Positions 1 through 9,097 are shown, counted from the first letter of the stretch. The stretch: DNA of 18,934 nt from Burkholderiales bacterium (GCA_005788065.1 SXZD01000089.1:1-18934); one strand, 5' to 3'. Numbers and translations are program-made. The notes: generated by a model not told the origin, from the sequence alone.

Positions 1-1721
1 CTTTCATTGCACCAGATTTCTGCCGGGCTCATGCCCGCTTCATCCAGGTTCACCTTGCGCAGATCGAAGGTGGCACCGCAGTTGGAATTGTCGGCCAGTT
101 CGGGAAATGCGTTGGAAATGCCGCCTGCACCCACGTCATGAATGGACAGGATGGGGTTGTCCGTGCCCATTTCCCAGCAGCGGTCCAATACTTCCTGACA
201 GCGTCGCTGGATTTCCGGATTGCTGCGCTGAACCGAATCAAAGTCCAACGCTTCGGTGTTGGCACCCACACCCATGGACGATGCCGCACCCCCGCCCATG
301 CCGATGCGCATGCCGGGACCACCAAGTTGAATCAGCAATGCACCCTCGGGCAGGTCGTTCTTGAAACTGTGCGTATCGCGGATATTGCCGATACCGCCGG
401 CAAGCATGATGGGCTTGTGATAACCGAAAACCTGCCCTCCTACCCGTTGCTCAAACGTGCGGAAATAGCCACCGAGATTGGGACGACCAAACTCGTTGTT
501 GAAACTGGCCGCGCCGATGGGGCCATCCACCATGATGGACAAGGGCGTGGCAATGCGTGACGGAATACCGACCGCCGGATTGTCAGCGCGCGTTTCACGC
601 TCACCGACAGGTTGCGCTGCGTTCTGCCCGCTCTCCCACGGCTGTGGCGCGTCTGCAAACCGCAGATGACTGGTGGTGAAGCCGCACAGACCGGCCTTGG
701 GTTTTGCGCCACGACCCGTTGCACCTTCATCGCGGATCTCGCCTCCTGCACCGGTAGCAGCCCCTGCAAACGGCGAAATGGCTGTCGGGTGGTTATGCGT
801 TTCCACCTTCGCCAGATAATTGGTCTGCTCTGCATGCGGGCGGTATACACCATCTGTATCGGGGAAAAAACGCTTCGCCGACGCGCCTTCCATGATGGCC
901 GCATTGTCTGCATACGCCACGATGGTGCCCTGCGGCGTGGTCTTGTGTGTATTGCGGATCATGCCGAACAGGCTGATATCCTGCGCCTGTCCGTCCAGCG
1001 TCCACTCGGCATTGAAAATCTTGTGGCGGCAGTCCACAGAATTGGCCTGCGCAAACATCATCAGCTCTACATCAGTCGTGACGCGCCCCATGTCCCTGTA
1101 AGCGCCCATGAGGTAGTCGATTTCATCGTCCGACAGGGCCAGACCCAGATCCGCATTGGCCTTAACCAGGGCATCGCGGCCTGCGGCCAGCGAAACAGTG
1201 CGCAGCACACGCTGCTCCACATCAGCAAACAGCAGCTCAGGCTTGCTGTTGCCGGGCAACACGGTCTCTGTCATGCGATCGTGCAACAGCGCGGCAATCC
1301 CTGCCAGCTCGTCGGCGGTCAGGGTTGGAACACCACCGAGCAGGCCATGTTTCAGACCGATATGGAAACGCACGCCCCGCTCAATGCGTGCGATAGAATT
1401 CAAGCCGGCATTGTGCGCGATTTCGGTGGCTTTGCTTGCCCATGACGACAGGGTACCCAATCGGGGCACCACCAGAAGGGTCAAATCCGCATCGGTTTTG
1501 GGGCCCAGCGGTACGCCATAATCCAGCAACCCCTTCAGGACATTGCTCTGCTGGTCGTCCAGAGAGCCGGATGATGCAACGAAATGCACAAACTCAGCCT
1601 GCACGGATCGTACACGGCCATCGACCGCCTTCAGGCGCTCGAGCAGTGACGATTCACGAAAATCTGACAGGGCGCGAACGCCAGACAGCGTAAAAACCAC
1701 AGAAACGGGATTGCTTGACAT
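1..1721 (-). CDS. purL: Phosphoribosylformylglycinamidine synthase, N-terminal part (partial)
   Basis: PurL makes FGAM from FGAR, glutamine and ATP in de novo purine synthesis (cytoplasm). The frame is open from the ATG at 1721 to the left edge, so about 573 N-terminal residues are present; the full single-chain enzyme is usually about 1300, so the glutaminase end lies outside. Visible motifs are ALSDFR (17-22), [16 protein letters not shown] (92-107), [14 protein letters not shown] (227-240), and the [14 protein letters not shown] block (305-318) followed by [13 protein letters not shown], the FGAM-synthase ATP/substrate signature. A perfect TATAAT lies 30 bases upstream (1752-1757, minus), inside the start of the divergent nnr gene. 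No clear Shine-Dalgarno precedes the ATG. A GTG at codon 8 would give a length closer to relatives. The family call is certain; only the exact start is open. Confidence 0.97.
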   Translation of the reverse strand, partial: MSSNPVSVVFTLSGVRALSDFRESSLLERLKAVDGRVRSVQAEFVHFVASSGSLDDQQSNVLKGLLDYGVPLGPKTDADLTLLVVPRLGTLSSWASKATEIAHNAGLNSIARIERGVRFHIGLKHGLLGGVPTLTADELAGIAALLHDRMTETVLPGNSKPELLFADVEQRVLRTVSLAAGRDALVKANADLGLALSDDEIDYLMGAYRDMGRVTTDVELMMFAQANSVDCRHKIFNAEWTLDGQAQDISLFGMIRNTHKTTPQGTIVAYADNAAIMEGASAKRFFPDTDGVYRPHAEQTNYLAKVETHNHPTAISPFAGAATGAGGEIRDEGATGRGAKPKAGLCGFTTSHLRFADAPQPWESGQNAAQPVGERETRADNPAVGIPSRIATPLSIMVDGPIGAASFNNEFGRPNLGGYFRTFEQRVGGQVFGYHKPIMLAGGIGNIRDTHSFKNDLPEGALLIQLGGPGMRIGMGGGAASSMGVGANTEALDFDSVQRSNPEIQRRCQEVLDRCWEMGTDNPILSIHDVGAGGISNAFPELADNSNCGATFDLRKVNLDEAGMSPAEIWCNE

Positions 1722-3363
1722 GGAAGACAACTGCAAAGGAGCGAATCCGCAATTATACGTTGCCTTCGAGCCGCTTCGCCGCCCTTCACGACAAGAAGAC
1801 GGTCTGCTGCAACCCAGGGGTGACGACCTGAACGTTCTAGGGGTCGCCGACCTGCGTGCGGCCGAGTCTGCCGCCTACGCGCAGATGCCATCCTTCACGC
1901 TGATGGCTCGGGCCGGGGAGGCAGCCTGGCAATGGGCAAAACAGCACTGCATGGGTGAACCCGCAACCGCCGCTCTCCGCCCGTGGCTGATCCTGGCGGG
2001 CACAGGCAACAACGGCGGTGACGCTTTCGTGCTGGCACGCCACGCCCATCAGGCCGGCATTCCGCTGTCCGTGTATGCAACCGGACCGACAGGCGATACC
2101 GCCACCGACGCCGCCCGCGCCCGGGCAGAACTGGAGTCAGCGGGCATACCGGTTCAACCGGCCGATTCCCTGACCGACATCGACCCGGACGCGTGGGCCT
2201 GCATCATCGACGGCCTGCTGGGCATCGGTGCCCGCAATCCGCCTGCTGGCGAAACAGCCCGACTCATCCATCTGATCAATACCGCAAGCCATCCCCGCAC
2301 ACTGGCGCTGGACATTCCCAGCGGCCTGGACGCCGACACCGGCGTGGCCTCAAGTCCCTGCGTGCAGGCCAGCCACACCCTGAGCTTCATCGCTGCAAAA
2401 CCCGGACTACTTACCGCAGACGGGCCCGATGTCTGCGGGGAGACCCGCATTGCCACTCTCTGCCTCGCCGATGCGTTTGCCCGGGCGAACAGTCCGGTTC
2501 TGGCGCTCTCGGACCGTTCTTTGCTGTCCTTATGGCCCCGACGGCGCCTGAACAGCCACAAAGGCACGCAGGGCGATGTCATCATTATCGGAGGCGACAG
2601 CGGCATGGCCGGCGCTGCCATCCTGGCCGGACGAGCCGCCCTCCAGATGGGTGCTGGCCGCGTGTTTGTCGGATTGCTCGACGGGCCGCATCCGCCCGGC
2701 TACGACCCCGTCGCACCGGAAATGATGCTGCGCCCCGCCGAGAGTCTCAGCGACCATGGCGGCGTCTGGGTCATCGGTCCGGGTGCAGGGCAATCCGATC
2801 GCATGCAGATCCTGATGCGACAACTGCTGCGACAGTGGCACGAGGCGCCCCAAACGTGTCCGGCAGGCATTGTTCTGGATGCTGACGCACTGAACCTCAT
2901 TGCCGCCGACCCGGCGCTGGCGGTCCGCTTCCAGTCACTCAATGCACGTCGCATCATCACGCCTCACCCACTGGAGGCCGCACGCCTGCTGGCCCGTAAC
3001 ACCGCGGCAGTACAGGCGGACAGGCTTGCGGCAGCCGATGCGCTGTCCAGACAACTGGATGCGGTGATCATCCTCAAGGGCATGGGTACGATCATCAGCG
3101 ACGGCACCCAACGATGCATCAACCTCAGCGGCGGACCCGCGCTGGCCAGTGGCGGCACCGGTGATGTGCTGGCCGGCAGCCTGGGCGCCATCCTGTCGCA
3201 GATGAAAGATCAGGCAGCACCGGCATTCCGGGCAGCAGCGCTTGCGACATTCCTGCATGGTGCAGCGTGCGACGCAATGCCAGGCGAAGCGCAGGCTCCC
3301 GGCCTGTTGTGCGCATCCGAGTTACCCTCACGCATGCGTCAGGCCATGATCAACGCGCGCTAG
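1720..3363 (+). CDS. nnr: Bifunctional NAD(P)H-hydrate epimerase / ADP-dependent (S)-NAD(P)H-hydrate dehydratase
   Basis: This enzyme repairs damaged, hydrated NAD(P)H: the N-terminal YjeF_N domain epimerises R- to S-NAD(P)HX, and the C-terminal ribokinase-like domain dehydrates the S form using ADP. N-terminal motifs from the 1720 start are the SFTLMARAG helix, [16 protein letters not shown] and [12 protein letters not shown]-terminal motifs are [31 protein letters not shown] and [10 protein letters not shown], the nucleotide/catalytic loop. The ATG at 1720 gives 547 residues, with about 35 extra N-terminal residues compared with relatives (about 510). There is no ATG, GTG or TTG between it and residue 56. 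A CTG at 1828 preceded by AGGGGTGA (1816-1823) would give 511 residues and is a credible alternative start. The ATG of 1720 overlaps the purL ATG on the other strand. The gene is followed by a 294-base non-coding stretch. Confidence 0.95.
   Translation: MEDNCKGANPQLYVAFEPLRRPSRQEDGLLQPRGDDLNVLGVADLRAAESAAYAQMPSFTLMARAGEAAWQWAKQHCMGEPATAALRPWLILAGTGNNGGDAFVLARHAHQAGIPLSVYATGPTGDTATDAARARAELESAGIPVQPADSLTDIDPDAWACIIDGLLGIGARNPPAGETARLIHLINTASHPRTLALDIPSGLDADTGVASSPCVQASHTLSFIAAKPGLLTADGPDVCGETRIATLCLADAFARANSPVLALSDRSLLSLWPRRRLNSHKGTQGDVIIIGGDSGMAGAAILAGRAALQMGAGRVFVGLLDGPHPPGYDPVAPEMMLRPAESLSDHGGVWVIGPGAGQSDRMQILMRQLLRQWHEAPQTCPAGIVLDADALNLIAADPALAVRFQSLNARRIITPHPLEAARLLARNTAAVQADRLAAADALSRQLDAVIILKGMGTIISDGTQRCINLSGGPALASGGTGDVLAGSLGAILSQMKDQAAPAFRAAALATFLHGAACDAMPGEAQAPGLLCASELPSRMRQAMINAR
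1752..1757 (-). promoter_or_regulatory. Putative purL -10 box
   Basis: A perfect TATAAT on the minus strand, 30 bases upstream of the purL ATG, would put transcription start near 1745 and give a leader of about 24 bases. No good -35 hexamer is found at 16-18 bases spacing, so an activator or a weak -35 would be needed. The box lies within the first codons of the divergent nnr frame. Confidence 0.45.
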
Positions 3364-3657
3364 GCTTTGCAGCAGTTGTCGACACGGTGCGCGACCCGCG
3401 CCGCAGCGCCGTTGAAAAAACAGGCAGCTTTGTGAACCCTTGTTGCAATGCGGGTTGCAAAACAACAAAACGGGTCACTCATTTGCCATTTTGTGTGGAA
3501 TGGCGCATAGTTCGCCTGCGATTTTCAAGGTCTGTCGTTGTCTGTTGGCCAACCGTCCGCATCCACTGCGGCGTCAGTTCACAAACCCTCGCCTGGCTTG
3601 ACTCTCGTGAATGTAACCGGGGGCACTCCCCTTTTTCAGTTTTTGGAGATTTTCAGC
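3364..3657 (+). promoter_or_regulatory. Gene-free leader/promoter region of the cold-shock gene
   Basis: This 294-base stretch between nnr and the csp gene shows no convincing ORF. It contains a symmetrical element TTGCAA-tgcggg-TTGCAA (3443-3460), a sigma70-like promoter just downstream (3483-3511), and about 140 bases of untranslated leader ending in TTTTTGGAGATTTTCAGC before the csp ATG. Long structured leaders are typical of CspA-type genes, where they control translation with temperature; that role is inferred here. Confidence 0.55.
3483..3511 (+). promoter_or_regulatory. Putative sigma70 promoter of the cold-shock gene
   Basis: TTGCCA (3483-3488, 5/6 to TTGACA), 17 bases, then CATAGT (3506-3511, 4/6 to TATAAT). 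Predicted start is near 3518, giving a leader of about 140 bases, similar to known cspA-type leaders. Confidence 0.5.
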
Positions 3658-3864
3658 ATGGCAACAGGTCTTGTGAAGTGGTTTAACGAAACCCAAGGAT
3701 TTGGCTTCATCACCCCCGACGAAGGTGGCGAAGACCTTTTCGCCCACTTCTCCGCTATTCAGGGCAAGGGTTTCAAAAAGCTGGTCGAAGGCCAGAAGGT
3801 CAGCTTCGACATCGCCAGCAGCCCCAAGGGCAAGCAGGCTACCAACATTCAGGTCATGGCCTGA
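3658..3864 (+). CDS. CspA-family cold-shock protein
   Basis: A 68-residue protein, the normal size of a single cold-shock domain. It starts [20 protein letters not shown] and contains RNP1 (QGFGFIT, 13-19) and RNP2 ([10 protein letters not shown]), the aromatic RNA/single-stranded-DNA binding surface. Such proteins act in the cytoplasm as RNA chaperones. The ATG at 3658 has GGAG about 10 bases upstream. RNP2 has Leu-Phe-Ala-His instead of the commoner Val-Phe-Val-His, a conservative change. The gene stands alone: a long leader precedes it and a GC-rich hairpin follows 13 bases after the stop. Whether it is cold-induced or constitutive cannot be read from the coding sequence. Confidence 0.97.
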   Translation: MATGLVKWFNETQGFGFITPDEGGEDLFAHFSAIQGKGFKKLVEGQKVSFDIASSPKGKQATNIQVMA

Positions 3865-3877
3865 TATTGGTTTGATC

Positions 3878-3899
3878 GCCGGCGCCGTCTGGCGCTGGC
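3878..3899 (+). terminator. Hairpin after the cold-shock gene
   Basis: GCCGGCGCC-gtct-GGCGCTGGC forms a 9-bp stem with one G-U pair and a 4-base loop, 13 bases after the csp stop. The following bases (atctccccc) lack a T run, so this would be a weak intrinsic terminator or a 3'-end stabiliser. Confidence 0.5.
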
Positions 3900-4003
3900 A
3901 TCTCCCCCACGGATCACCACAGCAGCACCCCTCAGCAGATCACCTCAGCCGACCATCCCAAGCGCTCTTGTCTACAGATTTCCCGGAAGCATTTTCGCAG
4001 ACC

Positions 4004-4669
4004 TCAGTCCTCACCCATTTCATACACTGCGTCACACCGTTGGGCCACACGACTGTCGTGCGTCACCAGCACCAGCGTCGTTCCTGATTCCCTGCAAAGG
4101 CCGAACAACAGATCCATCACCCGCTCTCCGGTTTTGGCATCCAGACTGCCTGTAGGTTCATCTGCGAAGATGATGGCCGGACGAGTGACGAAAGCACGGG
4201 CAATTGCAACACGCTGCTGCTCGCCGCCTGACAGGGTCGTCGGAAAGTGATGCAGACGTTCGCCCATGCCCACATGCTGCAGTGCGGCTTGCGCGCGCGA
4301 GCGCACATCGGACGCACGCGATAACTCCAACGGCAGGCATACATTTTCCAGGGCATTCAAATGCTCAAGCAACTGGAAGGACTGGAACACAAAACCCACC
4401 TTGCTGGCCCGCAGGGCAGCCCTACCCTCCTCATCCAGAGAAAAGACCGATACGCCATCGAGCAGCACCTCGCCGGCATCAGGCACATCCAGACCCGCCA
4501 TCAGGCCCAGCAGCGTCGATTTGCCGCTGCCGGAGGCGCCCACCACCGCAAGGGATTGCCCTCGGGGGATATGCAGATTTACATCCCGTAGAATATCGAG
4601 CGAGCGGCCTGCATCAGGAACGGATTTGCATAAGCCTTTAACTTCCAGCATCCAGGGCGTTTGCGCCAT
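4004..4669 (-). CDS. ABC transporter ATP-binding protein (LolD/YbbA/MacB-type)
   Basis: A 221-residue ATPase with a full ABC set: Walker A GASGSGKST (44-52), Q-loop FQSFQLL (95-101), signature LSGGEQQRVAIARAF (146-160), Walker B IIFADEPTG (166-174), and H-loop LVTHD (His204). The EPTGSLD spacing and overall length are those of the MacB/LolD/FtsE-like group, which pairs with FtsX-like permeases in lipoprotein export, peptide efflux or extraction of membrane components. It is divergent from the tesA-like gene, as ybbA and tesA are in E. coli, which makes YbbA the best guess. No FtsX-like permease gene follows; the next gene is the csp gene on the other strand. The ATG at 4669 was chosen because homology begins at MLEVKGL; an upstream in-frame ATG at 4714 would add 15 residues. 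Confidence 0.93.
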   Translation of the reverse strand: MAQTPWMLEVKGLCKSVPDAGRSLDILRDVNLHIPRGQSLAVVGASGSGKSTLLGLMAGLDVPDAGEVLLDGVSVFSLDEEGRAALRASKVGFVFQSFQLLEHLNALENVCLPLELSRASDVRSRAQAALQHVGMGERLHHFPTTLSGGEQQRVAIARAFVTRPAIIFADEPTGSLDAKTGERVMDLLFGLCRESGTTLVLVTHDSRVAQRCDAVYEMGED

Positions 4670-4717
4670 GACGGTACCACTTTCACACAAGTCATCAAGA
4701 AACAGAGCAACCATAGC

Positions 4718-5359
4718 ATGTTCGTCAACTACGTCCGCCTTCTAACCCTCGTCTGCCTGTCCGCACTGGCAACCTTGATCGCACAGCCCGCAGCGGCTGG
4801 CCCCGGTCAGCAGAACTGCCGCATCATGGTTCATGGCGACAGCCTGTCGGCTGCTTATGGCCTGAAACGCGAGGAAGGATGGGTGGCCCTGCTGGCCCAA
4901 CGGGTGGAGAGCAACGGGCACCGTTGCGATATCGTCAACAGTTCAATCTCGGGCGAAACGACATCCGGCGGTCTGTCCAGACTGCCCGCACTGCTGGACA
5001 AGCACAGACCGACCCATCTGGTACTTGAGCTGGGTGCCAATGACGGCCTGCGAGGGCTGGACCCCGTCGCCATGCAGACCAATCTGCAGCAGATGGTACA
5101 ACTATCACGCAAGGCGGGTGCCAAGGTGCTGCTGGTGGGCATCCGCGTCCCTCCCAACTACGGCAAGACGTATCAGGACAAGTTTGATGCGGTCTTTGTG
5201 AATGTCGCTAAAACCCAGCTGTTGCCACGCGTCACCTCCTTGCTGGACGGTTTTGAGACCGATCGCGCTGCCTTCCAGCCAGACGGCCTGCATCCGGTTG
5301 CCGGTGTGCAGATGCGCATGCTGGACAATGTCTGGGCACAACTGCAGAAAATGCTGTGA
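4718..5359 (+). CDS. tesA: Secreted SGNH esterase / multifunctional acyl-CoA thioesterase I-type
   Basis: A 213-residue SGNH hydrolase similar in size to E. coli TesA (208), a periplasmic thioesterase/lysophospholipase/arylesterase. A signal peptide is visible: short N-region, hydrophobic core at about residues 7-21, and AQPAAA just before a likely cleavage near residue 27. Blocks in order: I GDSLSAAYG with nucleophile Ser42; II with Gly79 (SGET); III GAND (106-109); V DGLHP with Asp189 and His192. The ATG at 4718 directly precedes the signal peptide; longer frames would put about 19 polar residues in front of it. It is divergent from the ABC ATPase, and mnmH follows 73 bases downstream on the same strand. 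The physiological substrate cannot be told from sequence. Confidence 0.93.
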   Translation: MFVNYVRLLTLVCLSALATLIAQPAAAGPGQQNCRIMVHGDSLSAAYGLKREEGWVALLAQRVESNGHRCDIVNSSISGETTSGGLSRLPALLDKHRPTHLVLELGANDGLRGLDPVAMQTNLQQMVQLSRKAGAKVLLVGIRVPPNYGKTYQDKFDAVFVNVAKTQLLPRVTSLLDGFETDRAAFQPDGLHPVAGVQMRMLDNVWAQLQKML

Positions 5360-5432
5360 GCGCCTGCGGCCCGGCGCAATCGAGCAGTCAAACAGAATCA
5401 CAGCCAACAATAACTTACGGTTCCCACACCAC

Positions 5433-6497
5433 ATGAAACAGCCCCGCATCATCACCGTCGACCAGCTCCTGTCGCAGTGGCAGAGCTTCGACACGATTCT
5501 GGATGCCCGCACACCCGCTGAATATGCCGAAGATTGTCTGCCGGGCGCACTCAACGCACCGGTACTGTCCGACCAGCAACGCATTGACATCGGTACGCTG
5601 TACAAACAGGTATCCGCATTTGAAGCCAAAAAGCGGGGCGCCGCGCTGTCAGCCCGTAACATTGCCGACTACATCGAGCAGCACTGCATCGACAAACCTC
5701 GCGAATGGAAACCCCTCATTTACTGCTGGCGCGGAGGTAACCGCAGTGGGTCTCTGGCCATCGTGCTGGCTCAGATCGGATTTCCGGTGTCCCAACTGGA
5801 AGGGGGATACAAGGCATTTCGCACCCGTGTGCTGGCCGACCTTGAAACCCTGCCCCAACCGTTTACATTCACGGTGCTGTGCGGCACCACCGGATCCGGT
5901 AAAAGCCGTGTGCTGCAGGCCCTGGCCAATCTGGGGGAACAGGTGCTGGATCTCGAGGAACTCGCCCATCACCGCGGCTCGGTTCTAGGCCCCATACCCG
6001 ACCATCCTCAACCCAGCCAGCGCCAGTTCGAAACCAGGATCTGGTCAACCCTCAAACACTTCGACCCCAGCCGTCCTGTCTACGTGGAATGTGAAAGCAA
6101 GAAAGTCGGCAACGTACGGGTTCCCGATGCACTGATGGACCGCGTCCGTCAGGGCCGATGCATCACCCTGCAGACAGATCTGGACACACGCGTGGCTTTG
6201 CTGCGACAAGACTACCCGCATTGGCAGAACGATCCGGATTGGCTGCGCAACCGTCTGCAGGCGCTTGTTGCCACGGCTGGGCATGAGCGGGTCGATGCGT
6301 GGATAACCCTGGCCACAAACGGACAATGGAACGAACTGGTGTCGGACCTGCTTGTCACGCACTACGACCCGGCTTACACCAAATCGATTGCGCGCAACTT
6401 CATTCATCAATCCTCAGCCGTCGCAGTGCCGCTGACAGGGACAGATGCACAGTCCACGCTGGACTGTGCCCATGCGGTCAGGACTGCTCTTGCTTGA
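5433..6497 (+). CDS. mnmH: tRNA 2-selenouridine (geranyl-2-thiouridine) synthase
   Basis: MnmH/SelU replaces the wobble 2-thiouridine sulfur of tRNA Lys, Glu and Gln with selenium via a geranylated intermediate. The protein has 354 residues (E. coli 364). The N-terminal rhodanese domain has the active Cys98 in [10 protein letters not shown]; the C-terminal P-loop domain has Walker A GTTGSGKS (151-158), followed by [12 protein letters not shown] and [11 protein letters not shown]. The ATG at 5433 starts the rhodanese fold immediately ([12 protein letters not shown]); no strong Shine-Dalgarno is visible. Selenophosphate synthase (selD) is not in this window, so whether selenation or only geranylation occurs is unknown. 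The 3' end overlaps the convergent ppiD gene by 20 bases. Confidence 0.96.
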   Translation: MKQPRIITVDQLLSQWQSFDTILDARTPAEYAEDCLPGALNAPVLSDQQRIDIGTLYKQVSAFEAKKRGAALSARNIADYIEQHCIDKPREWKPLIYCWRGGNRSGSLAIVLAQIGFPVSQLEGGYKAFRTRVLADLETLPQPFTFTVLCGTTGSGKSRVLQALANLGEQVLDLEELAHHRGSVLGPIPDHPQPSQRQFETRIWSTLKHFDPSRPVYVECESKKVGNVRVPDALMDRVRQGRCITLQTDLDTRVALLRQDYPHWQNDPDWLRNRLQALVATAGHERVDAWITLATNGQWNELVSDLLVTHYDPAYTKSIARNFIHQSSAVAVPLTGTDAQSTLDCAHAVRTALA

Positions 6498-8391
6498 AGG
6501 TTTTCAGGACCTTGGTCTTGCTGGCTTTGCGGGCTGCCGCAGCGCTGGCCAGACCGCTTGATTGGGCGGCTGCCTCCTGCCATGCGCGCACCTGCGGGTC
6601 GGTCAGTGTCTTGGTATCGGCCATGTCGGGCGCTTTCCACTCGGGTACGGCCACCACGCGCACCAGCGCATAGCCGCGGTCTGCGATCTCGACGCCACCG
6701 ACCGCAGGCAAATTGCCGGCATCCAGCGCCATGGCAGCATTGACAGCCTCCGGCGGCAGTGGCTGGGGTTTTGCCCGAGAAACCGTCTGCTCGGCCGACC
6801 ATGTGATCACACCACCTTGTCTGGCGGTCTCCAGCAGGCGCTTGCCTTCGGTCTGCGCCATTTTCAGGGCTTCCTCACGCTGCACGGCGGCCTTGACCTT
6901 GTCGGCCACGGCATCCAAGGGCTGCGTGGCAGCGGGCGAATACTTCACGACACGACCGGAAACGACTGCGCCCGAAAGGGTCACTGCCTTGCTGTTGTTG
7001 CCCTTTTTCAGCACGTCGTCCACGAACAGGCTGTTGACGAACTCGCCGTTGCCAAGCGGATTAGCCGCCGGTACACCACGGGCAACGGCACGCGACGTAA
7101 TGGTCGCCTTGCGCACCGTCAAGCCGAATTTGTCAATGGCAGGCTTCAGGCTGTCTGGCTGGTCAAACACCAGATTGCTGAATGCCTCGGCCTGTTCTGC
7201 AAATTTTGCCTGTGCCTGCTGACGTCGGATTTCGGCCACCAACTCGGCTTTCAGTTCTTCAAACGGACGGGCCACTGACGCGACGACCTCGGTCACCTGA
7301 ATGATGTGAAAACCGAAGTCTGTGGCCACCACGCCACTGATCTCATCCTTGGCCAGGCCAAAGGCAACTTCTTCAAAGGGTTTGACCATCATGCCGCGAC
7401 CGAATGCGCCCAGATCTCCTCCCTGGGCAGCCGAGCCGGGGTCTTGCGATTCAGCCTTGGCGATCTCGGCAAATTTTTTCGGATCAGCCTTCAGCTTGGC
7501 CAAGGCGGCCTCTGCCTTGGCCTTTGCCTTGGCTTTGTCATCGGATGAAGCATCCTTGCCTGCTGCATACAAGATGTGACGGGCACGGCGCTGCTCAGGC
7601 GACGCGTAGCGCGGCTTGTTCTGTTCGTAGTAGGCGCGGGCATCTGCATCAGACACGGTGATCTTGGCGGCCACATCATCAGCGGCGAACACCACATACT
7701 CCACATCGGCGGTCTCGGGCGTGCGAAACTTGCTCTCGTTGGCCTTGTACCACGCCGCCATGGCCTCGTCTGTTGCCACGGCCCGCGACAGGAAATCATC
7801 TGCCTTCAGTGCGAACACCTGCACCGTGCGCGGCGCGTTTTGTATTTCAAGCAGACGGGCGCGCACGGCGCGCGGCACGAACTCACTGATGGACATCGGA
7901 CCATGCACCTGTTGTCGGGCCAGATCATCGCGCAGGCCCGCTTCGAACATTTCGGGAGTACGCCCCTGCGCCGCCAGCAGCGACTTATAGCGTGCAAGAC
8001 TGAATTGGCCGTTTTCCTGTATCTCGGGGATACGCGCAATCACGTCGCGCAGGCGGGCGTCAGAGGACCACAGATGCTCTTGTGCAATAACCCACGAACT
8101 CACCTTGTCTTCAACCAGATCGTCCAGAACCGCCTGATCAACCGCGGGCGAGGCCAACAAAGAGGGGTCGAATGCAGCGCCGAGCTGCTGGCGCAGCCGC
8201 TCGACTTGCTGACGCTTGCTGGCATCAAACTCCTCAACGCGGATGGGGTTGCCGCCCACCTCAGCATAGGGCTCTCCGCCGTCGCGCATGCGGGTGTAGC
8301 TGTCGAGGCCGAACAGGGCAAAAGAGGGAATGATCAGCAGCAGCAGCACCAGCTGCATCGCTTTCTGGTGCGTGCGAAAAAACTCGAACAT
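6478..8391 (-). CDS. ppiD: Inner-membrane-anchored peptidyl-prolyl isomerase/chaperone PpiD
   Basis: A 637-residue protein with PpiD architecture (E. coli 623): one N-terminal membrane anchor (about 11-29, [16 protein letters not shown]), a SurA-N-like chaperone domain (about 35-190), a parvulin rotamase domain (about 262-372, RARHILYA to GFHIIQV), and a C-terminal chaperone region. It assists folding of newly exported proteins at the periplasmic side of the Sec translocon. The stretch at about 284-302 is rich in Lys and Ala ([19 protein letters not shown]). The ATG at 8391 is followed at once by the cytoplasmic [10 protein letters not shown] segment typical of the family. It lies downstream of the BLUF gene on the same strand, separated by a hairpin, and ends by overlapping mnmH by 20 bases. 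Confidence 0.96.
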   Translation of the reverse strand: MFEFFRTHQKAMQLVLLLLIIPSFALFGLDSYTRMRDGGEPYAEVGGNPIRVEEFDASKRQQVERLRQQLGAAFDPSLLASPAVDQAVLDDLVEDKVSSWVIAQEHLWSSDARLRDVIARIPEIQENGQFSLARYKSLLAAQGRTPEMFEAGLRDDLARQQVHGPMSISEFVPRAVRARLLEIQNAPRTVQVFALKADDFLSRAVATDEAMAAWYKANESKFRTPETADVEYVVFAADDVAAKITVSDADARAYYEQNKPRYASPEQRRARHILYAAGKDASSDDKAKAKAKAEAALAKLKADPKKFAEIAKAESQDPGSAAQGGDLGAFGRGMMVKPFEEVAFGLAKDEISGVVATDFGFHIIQVTEVVASVARPFEELKAELVAEIRRQQAQAKFAEQAEAFSNLVFDQPDSLKPAIDKFGLTVRKATITSRAVARGVPAANPLGNGEFVNSLFVDDVLKKGNNSKAVTLSGAVVSGRVVKYSPAATQPLDAVADKVKAAVQREEALKMAQTEGKRLLETARQGGVITWSAEQTVSRAKPQPLPPEAVNAAMALDAGNLPAVGGVEIADRGYALVRVVAVPEWKAPDMADTKTLTDPQVRAWQEAAAQSSGLASAAAARKASKTKVLKTFKQEQS

Positions 8392-8430
8392 GGCAGGCCG
8401 GAACGGGGAAGTTTTTTACAACCTATGATG

Positions 8431-8449
8431 ATAGCGCAAAGCGCGCTAT
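8431..8449 (-). terminator. Inverted repeat between the BLUF gene and ppiD
   Basis: ATAGCGC-aaagc-GCGCTAT is a perfect 7-bp-arm hairpin, 19 bases after the BLUF stop and 39 bases before the ppiD ATG. In the minus direction it is not followed by a T run, so it may be a weak terminator or an operator. TATCAT at its downstream edge resembles a -10 box for ppiD, but no good -35 was found. Confidence 0.35.
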
Positions 8450-8468
8450 GACTTTTTCAGCCCCCCGG

Positions 8469-8906
8469 TCACGCCCCTGCAGCAAACGTCACCAGCCGCT
8501 TGCGTACCCTCAGGGGTGCGCGCGACAGCACAGCAGCCAGATCCGCATCGTTGCCATCATTGAGCGAAAGTCCGGACACCGCCGTGGACCGTCCCACCAG
8601 CTTGCGAAAATCCATGAACCAGCCTGCAAACAGACGCGGCCACTCCGACTCGTACAACACCGTAAATGCTTTCTGGCGAGGGTCACGACGGATGGTCTTT
8701 ACCAGATCCAGCACGGGAGCCTTGTCGCCTTCCAGCACCTGCAGGAACCGGCCATCGCGATACAGCAACATGCCGGTAATACCCCGGCTCTCGTTGTTGC
8801 GACGAGACACTTCCAGAATCTCCGCAATCTCTGCCTCACTCAGGGGCTCTGCCTCCTGACATTGGTACATGAAGCCGAATACGGGCCCTGTTGAACGCGA
8901 TTGCAT
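8469..8906 (-). CDS. Stand-alone BLUF-domain blue-light sensor
   Basis: A 145-residue single-domain protein. BLUF domains bind FAD and report blue light through a hydrogen-bond switch around the flavin. The key residues are present: Tyr14 (GFMYQC), Asn38 (SRRNNES), Gln56 (FLQVLEG), and Trp96/Met98 (FAGWFMDF). The conserved RGITGMLLY core is at 41-49. The remaining 45 residues are a C-terminal cap with no output domain, so it must signal by protein-protein contact or be a short BLUF protein of unknown output. The ATG at 8906 was chosen because the fold starts a few residues later and GGGGG lies 8 bases upstream; the frame is open further upstream to 9119, but that extension looks non-coding. 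It is divergent from the histidine kinase gene, with a motif-rich shared intergenic region. Confidence 0.93.
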   Translation of the reverse strand: MQSRSTGPVFGFMYQCQEAEPLSEAEIAEILEVSRRNNESRGITGMLLYRDGRFLQVLEGDKAPVLDLVKTIRRDPRQKAFTVLYESEWPRLFAGWFMDFRKLVGRSTAVSGLSLNDGNDADLAAVLSRAPLRVRKRLVTFAAGA

Positions 8907-8952
8907 GATCAAACCCCCGGGGTCAGGTGCACCCCTTTTAAAAGATGCATAC

Positions 8953-9052
8953 ATGTTAGGCGCAAGGGTCGTGCAATAACATACAAAGTCAAAGTCCTTC
9001 ACAAAAGTTAAGCGCTTTGTGCTTAACATGTGACATCTGCTTGCGCTAACAT
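8953..9052. promoter_or_regulatory. Divergent BLUF/kinase control region with repeated G[CT]GC-n-TAACAT elements
   Basis: Five related elements lie in the 191-base gap. Minus strand: GCGCCTAACAT (8953-8963) and GCGCTTAAC (9007-9015). Plus strand: GTGCAATAACAT (8971-8982), GTGCTTAACAT (9019-9029) and GCGCTAACAT (9043-9052). The outermost copies extend to CTTGCGC[C]TAACAT and lie 46 bases before the BLUF ATG and 45 bases before the kinase ATG. The central pair forms a perfect palindrome, GTTAAGC-gctttgt-GCTTAAC (9007-9027). TTAACA (9023-9028), 18 bases, TAACAT (9047-9052) could serve as a plus-strand promoter. Shared regulation of both genes is inferred. Confidence 0.5.
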
Positions 9053-9097
9053 CAATAGACATACATAGAGCGGCGATAATCGCGAACCCTAGGCGCC

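Noticed and set aside
612..1445. Long plus-strand open frame (277 codons)
   Set aside because: Antisense to purL, whose minus-strand frame reads as clear PurL protein; no domain or ribosome binding site on the plus strand.
4661..4717. TTG start adding 19 residues to the TesA-like protein
   Set aside because: It would place polar residues in front of a clear signal peptide and overlap the divergent gene.
5360..5377. GCGCC/GGCGC hairpin after tesA
   Set aside because: Only 5 bp, 8-base loop and no T run; too weak to call a terminator.
7576..8451. Long plus-strand open frame (291 codons)
   Set aside because: Antisense to ppiD and part of the gap beside it; composition reflects codon bias of the opposite strand.
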